In this document: piece after piece, positions 1 through 7,397 of the stretch | Numbering within the stretch: the stretch's first letter is position 1 | How the letters are laid out: every line of letters starts with the position of its first letter | Assembly: GCA_903884065.1 (NCBI GenBank) | Contig: CAISDL010000112.1 | Span: 1 to 40,539 of the forward strand | Source of the DNA: an uncultured Actinomycetes bacterium | GTDB lineage: Bacteria > Actinomycetota > Actinomycetes > Mycobacteriales > Mycobacteriaceae | DNA: 40,539 nt | Reading direction: 5' to 3' | Translations under genes and position numbers: made by a program | The notes under the pieces: model-generated | The model's database searches: none | Told to the model about the DNA's origin: nothing | What the model saw: only the letters and a program-made list of their open reading frames with translations

Positions 1-34
1 ACTCGTCGTCGAGGTCGATCAGGCGTTTGGTCAT
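1..34 (-). CDS. VapB-type antitoxin, N-terminal 11 residues only (runs off the left edge)
   Basis: A minus-strand ATG at 34-32 opens a frame reading MTKRLIDLDDE before the window ends. This opening is typical of VapB-family antitoxins that neutralise PIN-domain VapC RNases by forming a complex and repressing their own operon. A good ribosome binding site (TAGGAG) lies six bases upstream, and AT-rich TATATA segments at about 44-75 could hold the promoter and operator. The toxin partner would lie to the left of the window. The call rests on very few residues, but the start context is convincing. Confidence 0.6.
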   Translation of the reverse strand, partial: MTKRLIDLDDE

Positions 35-231
35 CGCGAGCTCCTATATACGAGAGATGCACGGAGCATATATCGTTTTTGAGGGTCGAGCCTTCCAGCC
101 CGTGCGATAGGTGTACTCACGCGTCAGACTCGGGAGCAAGCCGCCCCGACTCGGCTTGTGGATATGTAGCTGTGTCCAGATTGCGTGGTTTCTCGGCGAG
201 TGCTCGGGGTTTAATGCCGACGGTGCCGGCG

Positions 232-249
232 TGATACCACTTGGTATCA
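232..249. promoter_or_regulatory. Operator-like palindrome over the promoter of the RHH/Doc module
   Basis: TGATACCA (232-239) and TGGTATCA (242-249) are perfect inverted repeats around a two-base centre. The right arm overlaps a mycobacterial -10-like hexamer TATCAT (245-250). The antitoxin ATG at 259 begins eight bases after that hexamer, so the mRNA is probably leaderless. Ribbon-helix-helix antitoxins usually bind such palindromes to repress their own operon; that this one does so is inference. Confidence 0.65.
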
Positions 250-258
250 TTTCCCGCT

Positions 259-459
259 ATGGCTATGACGTTGCGGCTCACCGAGGAGCAGACGGCAAAA
301 CTGCGCGCCACCGCCGAACGTGAGGGTGTCTCGATGCAAGCGGTCGCGCTCAAAGCCATCGACGAGTACGTCGACCGTCGTATGCAGCGCCGCGAAGAGA
401 TCATCGAGCAGATCTTCACTGAGGACGCTGGACTGTTTGGCCGTCTTGCCGACTCGTGA
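259..459 (+). CDS. Ribbon-helix-helix antitoxin of a Doc-type module
   Basis: This encodes a 66-residue protein starting MAMTLRLTEEQ. A short basic beta strand is followed by two helices (AKLRATAEREGVSMQAVALKA is the conserved core), as in CopG/Arc-type DNA-binding antitoxins. The acidic C-terminal tail (about residues 43-66) probably wraps the toxin. The stop overlaps the toxin start by four bases (GTGA), giving translational coupling. The ATG at 259 is preferred because it lies just after the TATCAT hexamer; ATG 265 is the alternative. There is no Shine-Dalgarno sequence, which fits a leaderless transcript. The upstream palindrome suggests autorepression. Confidence 0.7.
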   Translation: MAMTLRLTEEQTAKLRATAEREGVSMQAVALKAIDEYVDRRMQRREEIIEQIFTEDAGLFGRLADS

Positions 460-827
460 TCGACTACCTGACGCTGGATGACGTGCTTGCGCTGACCGCC
501 CGGGCCGGGTTCACCATCGCCGACTACGGCTTGGTCGAGTCCGCGTTGGCCCGGCCGCCGGCGTCGGTGTTCGGCGAGGACGCCTACCCAACGATCCATC
601 AGAAGGCGGCAGCTCTGCTGCAGTCCATGGCCATCAATCACGCTCTAGCAGATGGCAACAAACCCACCGCCTGGGCGACAACCCGACTGTTCTACGGATT
701 GAACGACTATCGCATCACCGCCACCGAGGACGAGCGCTTCGAATTGATCATCGCGGTGGCAACCCGCGAGTTGGGCACCGTCACCATGATTGCGGCCCGG
801 CTCGCGCAGATAGCCGTCGGCCACTAG
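456..827 (+). CDS. doc: Doc-like (Fic-fold) toxin with an altered catalytic motif
   Basis: This 123-residue protein has the length and layout of Doc / death-on-curing toxins, which phosphorylate EF-Tu in the P1 phage system and so halt translation. The signature is NHALADGNKPTAW, with H62, D66, N68 and K69 in place. The family normally has Arg after Lys (DxNKR); here it is Pro70. The start is GTG 456, overlapping the antitoxin stop. The Pro could reduce activity, so this may be a weakened toxin. The stop at 827 lies only eight bases from the breakpoint of a truncated mazF-like gene, which suggests the module arrived by insertion or recombination. Confidence 0.75.
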   Translation: MIDYLTLDDVLALTARAGFTIADYGLVESALARPPASVFGEDAYPTIHQKAAALLQSMAINHALADGNKPTAWATTRLFYGLNDYRITATEDERFELIIAVATRELGTVTMIAARLAQIAVGH

Positions 828-834
828 CGGATCC

Positions 835-945
835 CGTGATGGATTCAGTGGCCTCGAAGCAGTCGTCTTGGACGATCAGGATGGGCCGGGGTTTGCCGGC
901 ATGGCCCTGCCCCGCCGCGGCGGTCCAGAGTTCCCCACGCCTCCC
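835..945 (-). pseudogene. MazF/PemK-type toxin remnant (N-terminal third only)
   Basis: On the minus strand one frame reads RRGELWTAAAGQGHAGKPRP (942-883) and then ILIVQDDCFEATESIT to 835. This is the characteristic N-terminus of mycobacterial MazF-family endoribonucleases, including the GKPRPxxIVQDD stretch. Similarity stops abruptly at 835, eight bases from the doc stop codon, and the frame then runs antisense through doc. No start codon lies in frame: the codon expected to be ATG is GGG (945-943), and an in-frame TGA lies further upstream. Only about 36 of the usual 100-115 residues survive, so the gene is dead. Confidence 0.7.
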
Positions 946-1082
946 CGGGTGTCGGGGTCTTCTTCATTGAATGTCGATAGCGCGTCAACGAAGGCTTGGT
1001 CGACCTCGGCGGTGCTGCCGGTTGCGACGAGCAAGGATTGGCGGTGGGCCTCGGCGAGCCGCGGCAGCGTATGCGGTGACAT
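876..1082 (-). pseudogene. MazE-like antitoxin with a disrupted 3' end
   Basis: The frame starts at ATG 1082, behind a good ribosome binding site (GAGGAG), and reads MSPHTLPRLAEAHRQSLLVA, then TGSTAEVDQAFVDALSTFNEED. The short helical N-terminus and acidic C-terminus fit antitoxins paired with MazF-type toxins. It lies directly upstream of the mazF remnant in the expected order. The frame does not stop where the toxin should start but runs about 25 residues further, out of frame, through the toxin remnant. An indel at the junction is therefore likely. The DNA-binding part may still be made. An upstream ATG at 1100 is possible but has a poorer ribosome site. Confidence 0.5.
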
Positions 1083-1182
1083 CTCGCTCCTCAGCGTCAT
1101 AGCGAACGCAGGGGTACCCCACCCGCGTCCCGCGAAGTATGCAACGCAGCCGGGTTACGTTTTAGTGAAAACGCGGATTTAG

Positions 1183-1496
1183 CAAAGCAGATGTCATTCT
1201 TCTTCATGCTTCATAAGCAGTGCAATGTGGAACCACCGTGCGTCAACAGCAACATAAACCGAACCAATGGTACGAAACACGGTGGCGACTGGCGGGCGTG
1301 CGAATTTGCCGGGTATTGCAAATCCTGCAAACAGTCCGAAACCGAAGATGCACAGTTCCGGCTCAGCTGAGCCGCCCTTCCGCCACCCCCGGATGGCTCC
1401 TCGCCACGGACGACGGGCGATGATTGCTGCATCCGAACAGACTTCAGATTTGCCGGACGGGCAATCCGGGACCGCCCGGACGACGGCTAAACCCAC
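1183..1496. other. Intergenic stretch without a convincing gene
   Basis: About 310 bases of lower GC than the rest. The only item of note is a 54-codon plus-strand frame at 1206-1370 rich in Cys (five residues), with weak codon bias and no ribosome binding site. A minus-strand open frame (1194-1496) has no recognisable features. Confidence 0.5.
1465..1480. terminator. Possible terminator hairpin after the lppI-like gene
   Basis: TCCGGG (1465-1470) pairs with CCCGGA (1475-1480) across a four-base loop, 16 bases past the minus-strand stop of the lipoprotein gene. There is no U-tract, as is common in mycobacteria. The stem is short, so confidence is low. Confidence 0.3.
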
Positions 1497-2207
1497 TCAG
1501 CAGGCGTACTGCTCACCGACCCCGACGGCCGGTGGGGACCGCCGTGTGCAGCCGAAGGTGTCGATGCCCTCGTCGCTGTAGCGCACCCCGGTATTGCGGG
1601 CGTAGTTGACACAGACCAGGACCGTGGCGTCGGTGCGGCACCGGAAATCGCCGAAGGACACCGAGCCGCCCTCGGGCAGCGGGGCGCCCTGTCCGGCGGC
1701 GAACCGCCCGGGATCCCCGTGCGCGGAGCCGATCTGCACGCTGGACCCGTCGAAGTCCACCCATCCGCCCTTCCATGCGCCATAGACGTCCGGCGGCTGG
1801 GGTGGCGGGTCGACGAGGTTCACCAGACAGGCCAGCCCGTTGGCGGCGCGTTTGCCGTCGGTCATGCACGTTGTGCCCGACGGGGTGGTGAAGGCGGTGT
1901 CGTCACCGAGAGGGGTGCTGGTTCCGCCGCGCAGCGCCACCCGGAAGTCGGCGTCGTCCACCGGGGGCCCGGCCTCGACCCAGGCGATCGCCGCGGCCAC
2001 CGGTTGCCCGGCCGCCGGGGCCGTCGCGGACGACGAACGGGTGGTCGGTGCGGCCGACGAACGGTCTGAGCCGGGAGCGCTCGTCGCGGCACCGCCGGTG
2101 CGCGACGGGGTGATCGGGGTCAGTTGGGTGGGCCCCGGCTTGCCGGCCGGGATCGCTGAACACCCCGCGACCAGGACCGACGCAGCGATCAACAGGGCAA
2201 TCCGCAT
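1497..2207 (-). CDS. lppI: LppI-like cell-envelope lipoprotein
   Basis: This is a 236-residue exported lipoprotein. The signal peptide ends in the lipobox LVAGC, with the lipidated Cys at residue 16. A Ser/Thr/Pro/Ala-rich linker (about 17-70) precedes a globular domain with several Cys. Motifs such as GDDTAFTTPSGTTCMTDGK, GGWVDFDG and GDPGRF match my memory of M. tuberculosis LppI (Rv2046). It is divergent from a LipT-like esterase, as Rv2046 is from Rv2045c. A -10-like TAGCCT (2219-2214) ends six bases before the ATG, so the transcript is probably leaderless. The function of LppI is unknown. Confidence 0.75.
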   Translation of the reverse strand: MRIALLIAASVLVAGCSAIPAGKPGPTQLTPITPSRTGGAATSAPGSDRSSAAPTTRSSSATAPAAGQPVAAAIAWVEAGPPVDDADFRVALRGGTSTPLGDDTAFTTPSGTTCMTDGKRAANGLACLVNLVDPPPQPPDVYGAWKGGWVDFDGSSVQIGSAHGDPGRFAAGQGAPLPEGGSVSFGDFRCRTDATVLVCVNYARNTGVRYSDEGIDTFGCTRRSPPAVGVGEQYAC

Positions 2208-2281
2208 CCCGCCAGGCTAGCCGCCGCCCGGCCGGAGAGCCGTCAGGCGCGGCGGGCTGGACGAACAGCTACGGTCGGACC
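2208..2281. promoter_or_regulatory. Divergent promoters, both probably leaderless
   Basis: This 74-base gap separates the lppI-like and lipT-like genes. On the minus strand TAGCCT (2219-2214), and on the plus strand TACGGT (2270-2275), each match the mycobacterial -10 pattern TANNNT. Each ends exactly six bases before its ATG. Neither gene has a Shine-Dalgarno sequence. Confidence 0.5.
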
Positions 2282-3799
2282 ATGCACGAGCACACCGTCC
2301 AGGTCAGAACCGCCAGCGGGGTGGTCGAGGGGTTCACCCGGGACGGGGTGAACCGGTGGCGTTCCATCCCGTACGCCGCGCCGCCGATGGGCGCACTGCG
2401 GTTCCGCGCCCCCGAGCCCGTGCAGCCGTGGCGGGGGATCCGGGGCTGCCACCGCTACACCGACTGCGCCCCCCAGCACCGCGTGTACACCATGACCGGG
2501 CTCGGCACGTACCAGCCGATGAGTGAGGACTGCCTCACCCTCAACGTCGTCACGCCCAAGTGGTCCGGCCCCGCGCCCGACGGCGACCCGCTGCCGGTGC
2601 AGTTCTTCATTCACGGCGGTGGCTACATCCTCGGCAGCTCAGCCACCCCGCTCTACGACGGAGCCGGGCTGGCCCGCCGCGGGTGTGTCTATGTGGCGGT
2701 GAACTACCGTCTCGGTGCGCTCGGCTGCCTGGATCTGTCGTCGCTGTCGACCCCCGAGACGCCCATCGAGAGCAACCTCTTCCTGCGCGACATCGTCCTG
2801 GCGCTGCACTGGGTGAAAGAGAACATCGCCGCCTTCGGTGGGGACCCGGACAATGTGACCATCTTCGGGGAGAGTGCCGGCGCCCACGCCGTGGCCACCC
2901 TGCTCGCAGTGCCGTCCGCGGAAGGCCTTTTCCACCAGGCGATTTCACAAAGCCCGGCCTCCGGCATGGTCAGTTCTCAGGAGGTAGCCGCCCAGATCGC
3001 CGACCGGTTCATCGACCGGATGGGCGTCAACCGTGCCAACGCCGCCGCTGAATTGATGAAGGCCAAACCGGCTGATCTGGTTCGGACCACCCACTACGTG
3101 ATGACCCACAGTCTCGACAGCGTGGTCGGCGCTTCGCCGGTGGGTCCCACCTGCGGCGATGACTTCCTGCCACTGGACCCGTTCGAGGCGATGAGACAAG
3201 GCGTGGCGCACAAGGTTCCGTTGATCGTCGGCACCAATGCCGAGGAGGGGCGGCTGTTCACCCGGTTCCTCAAACTGCTGCCCACCAGCGAGCGTGCCAT
3301 CGAACGCATCCTCGCCCACACCCCGACCGAAGTCCGCGAGCAGATCCTGGCCGCCTACCCGCAGTACCCGGATCCCAAGGCCTGCATCGAGTTCGGCGGC
3401 GACATGATCTTCGGTACCGCCGCCTGGCAGATCGCCGAAGCCCACGCCAAACTCGCACCCACCTACGTCTACCGCTACGATTTCGCGCCCCGGACGCTGC
3501 ACTGGGCCGGGTTGGGCGCCACCCACGCCACCGAACTGCTGGCGGTGTTCGGCGTCTACCGCTCTCGAGTGGGCGCGGTGCTGACCGCCGGGGTGGACCA
3601 GCGCGCCGCGGTCAAGGTCAGCCACCAGGTGCAGACCCGCTGGCAGGACTTCAGCCGCACCGGGGTTCCCGGCGACTGGCCGGCCTACAACCGCGACGAG
3701 CGTCCGGTGCTGGTGTTCGACCGGCACACCCATGTCGAGTACGACCCGCATCCGCACCGCCGCAAGGCCTGGGCGGGATTCAGCCTCGCCGGCGAGTAG
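2282..3799 (+). CDS. lipT: Type B carboxylesterase, LipT-like
   Basis: This is a 505-residue alpha/beta-hydrolase of the type B carboxylesterase / cholinesterase family, hydrolysing carboxylic esters. The oxyanion-hole motif HGGG is at about residues 111-114 and the nucleophile elbow GESAG at 196-200 (Ser198). The likely acid is in the NAEEG segment (about Glu322), and the likely His is in GATHATE (about His415). No signal peptide is evident, so it is probably cytoplasmic. Length and position next to the lppI-like gene match M. tuberculosis LipT (Rv2045c). The natural substrate cannot be read from the sequence. Confidence 0.85.
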   Translation: MHEHTVQVRTASGVVEGFTRDGVNRWRSIPYAAPPMGALRFRAPEPVQPWRGIRGCHRYTDCAPQHRVYTMTGLGTYQPMSEDCLTLNVVTPKWSGPAPDGDPLPVQFFIHGGGYILGSSATPLYDGAGLARRGCVYVAVNYRLGALGCLDLSSLSTPETPIESNLFLRDIVLALHWVKENIAAFGGDPDNVTIFGESAGAHAVATLLAVPSAEGLFHQAISQSPASGMVSSQEVAAQIADRFIDRMGVNRANAAAELMKAKPADLVRTTHYVMTHSLDSVVGASPVGPTCGDDFLPLDPFEAMRQGVAHKVPLIVGTNAEEGRLFTRFLKLLPTSERAIERILAHTPTEVREQILAAYPQYPDPKACIEFGGDMIFGTAAWQIAEAHAKLAPTYVYRYDFAPRTLHWAGLGATHATELLAVFGVYRSRVGAVLTAGVDQRAAVKVSHQVQTRWQDFSRTGVPGDWPAYNRDERPVLVFDRHTHVEYDPHPHRRKAWAGFSLAGE

Positions 3800-3864
3800 A
3801 GCGCGCCCACCCTGCGTACGTTCCCCGGCGTTCCATGCCGCGTGGTCGTTATTGACACCCGTCA

Positions 3865-3870
3865 TACGTT
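3865..3870 (+). promoter_or_regulatory. -10-like hexamer for a leaderless kinase-fusion transcript
   Basis: TACGTT (3865-3870) ends six bases before GTG 3877, the same spacing as at lppI and lipT. There is no clear Shine-Dalgarno sequence. Confidence 0.45.
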
Positions 3871-3876
3871 GGTGGG

Positions 3877-5880
3877 GTGATCCGCGCTGACGCCCCCATC
3901 GAACGCCCCGACGACCTCACCGCCGATTGGCTGACCGAGAACCTCGGGGCCGGGAAGGTCGGCGGGTTCACCATCGAGCGGATCGGCACCGGCCAGATGA
4001 GTGAGTGCTACCGCGTGAACCTGACCTACGCCGACGGCGTCGGCCCGGCGTCGGTGGTGCTCAAGGTCGCCGCCAGCGATCCGATGAGCCGGGGGACCGG
4101 TCAGGCGCTCGGACTCTACGAGCGGGAGGTGCGCTTCTACGCCGACCTGGCGCCCCGACTGGTGGCTGACTCCGGTGGCCCGATCGCGCAGTGCTACCAC
4201 GCCTCCTACGAGCCCGAGACCGGTGTGTTCAGCCTCCTGATCGACGACGCCGCCCCCGCTGCGGTCGGAGACGAAATCCGCGGTGCGGCAATCGAAGACG
4301 CGAAGATGGCGCTGACTGAGCTGGGCCGGCTGCACGCGCCGCTGATCGGCAACGAGGCCCTGGCCGACGTGCCCTGGCTCAACCGGGAGACCCCGATGAA
4401 CCAGGCACTCATCACCGGACTGTTCCACGGATTCGCCGATCGCTACGGAGACTCCATCAAGCCCGAGCAGCGCCTGGTCTGCCAGAAGCTTGTCGACAGC
4501 TTCGACGCCTACCTGGCGGAGGAGGCGGGCGACGATCGGGTCAAGGGCCTGGTGCACGGCGACTACCGCTTGGATAACATGCTCTTCGGCCGACCGGGTT
4601 CGCTGCGCGACCTGACGGTGGTGGACTGGCAGACCGTCACCTGGGGCCCGGCCATGACCGACGTCGCCTACTTCCTGGGCTGCGCTCTCAAGACCGAGGA
4701 CCGCCGCGCCCATTACGACGACCTGCTGGCCGCCTACTACGAGGGCTTGGGGCCCAACCCACCGCTGACCCTGGAGCAGGTCCGCCAGGGAGTCCGGCGA
4801 CAGAGCTTCTTCGGCGTCATGATGGCGATCGTGTCCTCGATGCTCGTCGAGCGCACCGAACGCGGCGATCAGATGTTCCTCACCATGCTGGATCGCCACA
4901 GCAGCCACGTACTCGACACCGGGGCGCTCGACGGTCTGCCCACGGCCGCGCATACCGAAGCGCTGCAACCGGAGCCGGCCGACGAGGCCGCGCACACGCC
5001 GGGGGATGAGCCGCTCTGGAACGAGAGCTGGTACTGGGACTTCGCCGATCCCGAGCAGGGTGTCGGGGGTTGGATACGGCTCGGCCTGGTGCCCAACCAG
5101 AACCTCGCCTGGATCAACGCGCTGATCTGCGGGCCGGACATGCCGACGGTGGCACTGCTGGACTTCCACGCGCCACGTCCCAACGACCCCAACGACGTTC
5201 ACGGCGACGGGGTCCAATTGCGCCACTCCGCAACGGTTCCGCTGCAGGAGTACCGCGTCGAGGTCAGTGGATCGGCACAGGTCTACGACGACCCGGCGGC
5301 GCTACTGCGCGGTGAGCAGGGCCGGCCGGCGCAGTTGTCGATGGACCTGGTGTGGAACACCACCGGCACCCCGTACGCCTACCGGATCGCCACCCGCTAC
5401 GAAATCCCCTGCACCATCTCGGGATCCGTGACGGCCGACGGGCACACCTACGAGTTCACCGCCGTCCCCGGCCAGCGCGACCACTCCCACGGTGTGCGGG
5501 ACTGGTGGAGCATGGACTGGGTCTGGAGTGCGCTGCACCTCGACGACGGCACCCACCTGCACGGGGTGGACCTGCGCATCCCCGGAATGCCGCCGGTCAG
5601 CGTCGGCTACATCCAGCCGCCCGGCCAACCGGTGATCGAAACCACCTCGGTCACCGCGGACGCGACCCTGGGCGATGACGGCCTGCCGGTGTCGACGACG
5701 CTGACCATGGAACCCGGGTCGCTCACCGCGACCATCGACCCCCGCGGCCACGCCCCGGTGCGACTGGTCGCCCCCGACGGGCGGGTCAGTTTCTTCCCGA
5801 GAGCCTGGGCGGCGGTGCAGACCGCCGACGGCCGCCGCGGTGTGGGCTGGCTGGAATGGAATACCAACCAACAAGAGTGA
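3877..5880 (+). CDS. Aminoglycoside-phosphotransferase-fold kinase fused to a beta-rich C-terminal domain
   Basis: This is a 667-residue two-domain protein. Residues about 1-330 form an APH/choline-kinase-type phosphotransferase: an ATP-binding Lys in VVLKVA (K63), the catalytic loop HGDYRLDN (H227, D229, N234) and a metal-binding VVDWQT (D250). From about residue 350 the chain becomes rich in Trp, Gly and beta-type segments (such as WYWDFADPEQGVGGWIRLGL and HSHGVRDWWSMDW). These recall CrtC/AttH-like lipocalin-type domains that bind hydrophobic ligands. The kinase probably phosphorylates a small, perhaps lipophilic, alcohol; the substrate is unknown. The start is GTG 3877. The gene ends inside a strong hairpin shared with the convergent RDD gene. 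Confidence 0.7.
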   Translation: MIRADAPIERPDDLTADWLTENLGAGKVGGFTIERIGTGQMSECYRVNLTYADGVGPASVVLKVAASDPMSRGTGQALGLYEREVRFYADLAPRLVADSGGPIAQCYHASYEPETGVFSLLIDDAAPAAVGDEIRGAAIEDAKMALTELGRLHAPLIGNEALADVPWLNRETPMNQALITGLFHGFADRYGDSIKPEQRLVCQKLVDSFDAYLAEEAGDDRVKGLVHGDYRLDNMLFGRPGSLRDLTVVDWQTVTWGPAMTDVAYFLGCALKTEDRRAHYDDLLAAYYEGLGPNPPLTLEQVRQGVRRQSFFGVMMAIVSSMLVERTERGDQMFLTMLDRHSSHVLDTGALDGLPTAAHTEALQPEPADEAAHTPGDEPLWNESWYWDFADPEQGVGGWIRLGLVPNQNLAWINALICGPDMPTVALLDFHAPRPNDPNDVHGDGVQLRHSATVPLQEYRVEVSGSAQVYDDPAALLRGEQGRPAQLSMDLVWNTTGTPYAYRIATRYEIPCTISGSVTADGHTYEFTAVPGQRDHSHGVRDWWSMDWVWSALHLDDGTHLHGVDLRIPGMPPVSVGYIQPPGQPVIETTSVTADATLGDDGLPVSTTLTMEPGSLTATIDPRGHAPVRLVAPDGRVSFFPRAWAAVQTADGRRGVGWLEWNTNQQE

Positions 5881-5924
5881 AGCCACGCAGGCCGTCGTGC
5901 TCAATCGGCCTGCGTGGCTTCACT
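5876..5924. terminator. Strong bidirectional terminator-like hairpin
   Basis: Two perfect 18-base arms (5876-5893 and 5907-5924) flank a 13-base loop. The left arm contains the last base of a codon and the TGA stop of the kinase fusion. The hairpin lies between two convergent genes and can serve both strands. There is no U-tract. Confidence 0.8.
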
Positions 5925-5940
5925 GTCGGCGCGAAGCGCC

Positions 5941-6624
5941 CTAACTCTTGACGACCTGCGTTCCGCCGGCCATCTCGTCGTGCTTGCCCTGCTTGGTGGG
6001 GCTGTTCTCGATCGTCACCGCGATATAGACCCACGCCGCGAACGACAGGATCCCGCCGAGGCAGGGCAGCAGGTTCAGCAGCAGGAACGCGTTGCGGGTG
6101 GCGGCCTGCTGGATCGTCGGCTTGGGTGCTCCGCCGGGGCCGTGGACCCGAAGACCCAGCAGTGCCTTGCCGGGCGTGCGGCCCATCTGGGACTCGAACA
6201 AGGCGAAGTAGGCGAAGGTCAGCAGACCCCCGAAGACGCCGGCGGCGAAGTAGCGGCTGTTGCCCTCGAACAGCAGCGAAATCAGGTACGCCACAATGCC
6301 CACGCCGAAGCCGTCGATCAGGCGGGCGCCCAGTCGGACCCACAGGCCGCCCGGAGTGCCGAAGCCAACCGGGGGATTCCCCGGGTAGTAACCGCCGGGT
6401 GCGCCGTAGGGATTGGGCACCGGCGCATACCCCAAAGGCGGAGGCGGGTAGCCCGGGGGTGGGCCGTAGCCCGGAGGCGGCGGCGGGGCGTAGCCCGGCG
6501 GCGGCGCCGCATACCCGGGCGGCGGGGCATAGCCGGAACCCTGCGGCGGTGTGTAGGGCTCACCGGCCGGCGGAAACCCGGAAGGTTGCCCGAAGGCGTT
6601 GGGATCGGGATCACCCGTTGTCAT
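5941..6624 (-). CDS. RDD-family membrane protein with a Pro/Tyr/Gly-rich N-terminus
   Basis: This is a 227-residue protein. Residues about 1-95 are a low-complexity cytoplasmic tail made of repeated PPGYAPPP-like units. The RDD domain follows, with the hallmark RLGARLIDG (about residues 98-106), several hydrophobic helices, and the conserved GRTPGKALLGLRV loop between helices two and three. RDD proteins are poorly understood; some are implicated in ion transport. ATG 6624 was chosen because GGAGGAG lies just upstream. It is convergent with the kinase fusion. Confidence 0.85.
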   Translation of the reverse strand: MTTGDPDPNAFGQPSGFPPAGEPYTPPQGSGYAPPPGYAAPPPGYAPPPPPGYGPPPGYPPPPLGYAPVPNPYGAPGGYYPGNPPVGFGTPGGLWVRLGARLIDGFGVGIVAYLISLLFEGNSRYFAAGVFGGLLTFAYFALFESQMGRTPGKALLGLRVHGPGGAPKPTIQQAATRNAFLLLNLLPCLGGILSFAAWVYIAVTIENSPTKQGKHDEMAGGTQVVKS

Positions 6625-6798
6625 CGCTGCTCCTCCGCACGTGTTCGGGAACCCCAATCTACCGCGCAGATCGGGCGCTGGGGTCAGCAGCGGCGGTGGG
6701 TGTGTCACCACGAGGACTAACGAGAGGTGGGCGGAAGAGTTCGAGGAGAACCTGCGAACTCAGGCCGAGGAGGCCGGGCAGCCTACGTCGTAGGTCGC

Positions 6799-7356
6799 TC
6801 AGCGGTTCTGATCAGCAAAAACCGGGGCGACGAATGCCTTCAGCATGTGAGCCTCGGCAGCCTCGTCCTGGCCGGGCCAGAACAACAGTGACAGGGTCAC
6901 CCGGTTGATCCATTGAGACGCGGTCGTGTCATCGGGGTTCAGTCCGGCGGACTCCGCGGCGAACCGTGCGAGCATGCCCGAATCAGCCAGCAGCGCAGCA
7001 CTTCCCGGACGGCCGGGCGTGAACACTTGTGACGCGACGGGGTCAGAACGGATTTCTCGCAGCGCAACAGTGATCGCCTCGACAATTCGGTCGCCGCCGG
7101 TCATTTCTTTCGCCGCATTCGTGACAGCGCTGTTGATCCGTCTGGCAGAACGGGCCAGCACTTCATCGCGGATCTGCGTTTTCCCTCCCGCGTGCCGGTA
7201 CAGCGTCGCCCGCGAGCAGTGGGCCGCTTCGGCGAGGGAATCCAGGTCGAAACGGGCGAGGCCGCGTCGGGCGATGAGGTTCGCGGCCGCGGCATAGATT
7301 CGCTCGGCGGCCAGTTCATGCCGGTCGCCGCCGGCCAGCCAGTCGTTAGTACCCAC
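6799..7356 (-). CDS. TetR-family transcriptional regulator
   Basis: This is a 185-residue regulator. The N-terminal helix-turn-helix reads ARFDLDSLAEAAHCSRATLY, with the YRH recognition helix typical of TetR. The C-terminal ligand domain has no specific signature. It is divergent from the cytochrome P450 gene, and palindromes in the shared region suggest it represses that gene and itself. GTG 7356 is chosen: CATACT (a -10-like hexamer) ends six bases upstream, fitting a leaderless mRNA. A TTG at 7374 would add six residues but would sit across the palindrome. Confidence 0.85.
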   Translation of the reverse strand: MGTNDWLAGGDRHELAAERIYAAAANLIARRGLARFDLDSLAEAAHCSRATLYRHAGGKTQIRDEVLARSARRINSAVTNAAKEMTGGDRIVEAITVALREIRSDPVASQVFTPGRPGSAALLADSGMLARFAAESAGLNPDDTTASQWINRVTLSLLFWPGQDEAAEAHMLKAFVAPVFADQNR

Positions 7357-7357
7357 C

Positions 7358-7372
7358 GTCTCAGTATGAGAC
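7358..7372. promoter_or_regulatory. Operator-like palindrome of the TetR regulator
   Basis: GTCTCA (7358-7363) and TGAGAC (7367-7372) are perfect inverted repeats with a three-base centre. On the minus strand the -10-like CATACT of the tetR-type gene lies within it. TGAGACA recurs as a half-site at 7419-7425. Confidence 0.55.
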
Positions 7373-7397
7373 AAATCTTGGTCATCGACTCACCATT

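Noticed and set aside
1194..1496. A 100-codon minus-strand open frame downstream of the lipoprotein gene
   Set aside because: No recognisable motif, no ribosome site and poor codon bias; it is probably chance.
3852..3857. TTGACA as a -35 element for the kinase fusion
   Set aside because: The only good -10 candidate (TACGTT, 3865) is seven bases away, far too close for a -35/-10 pair.
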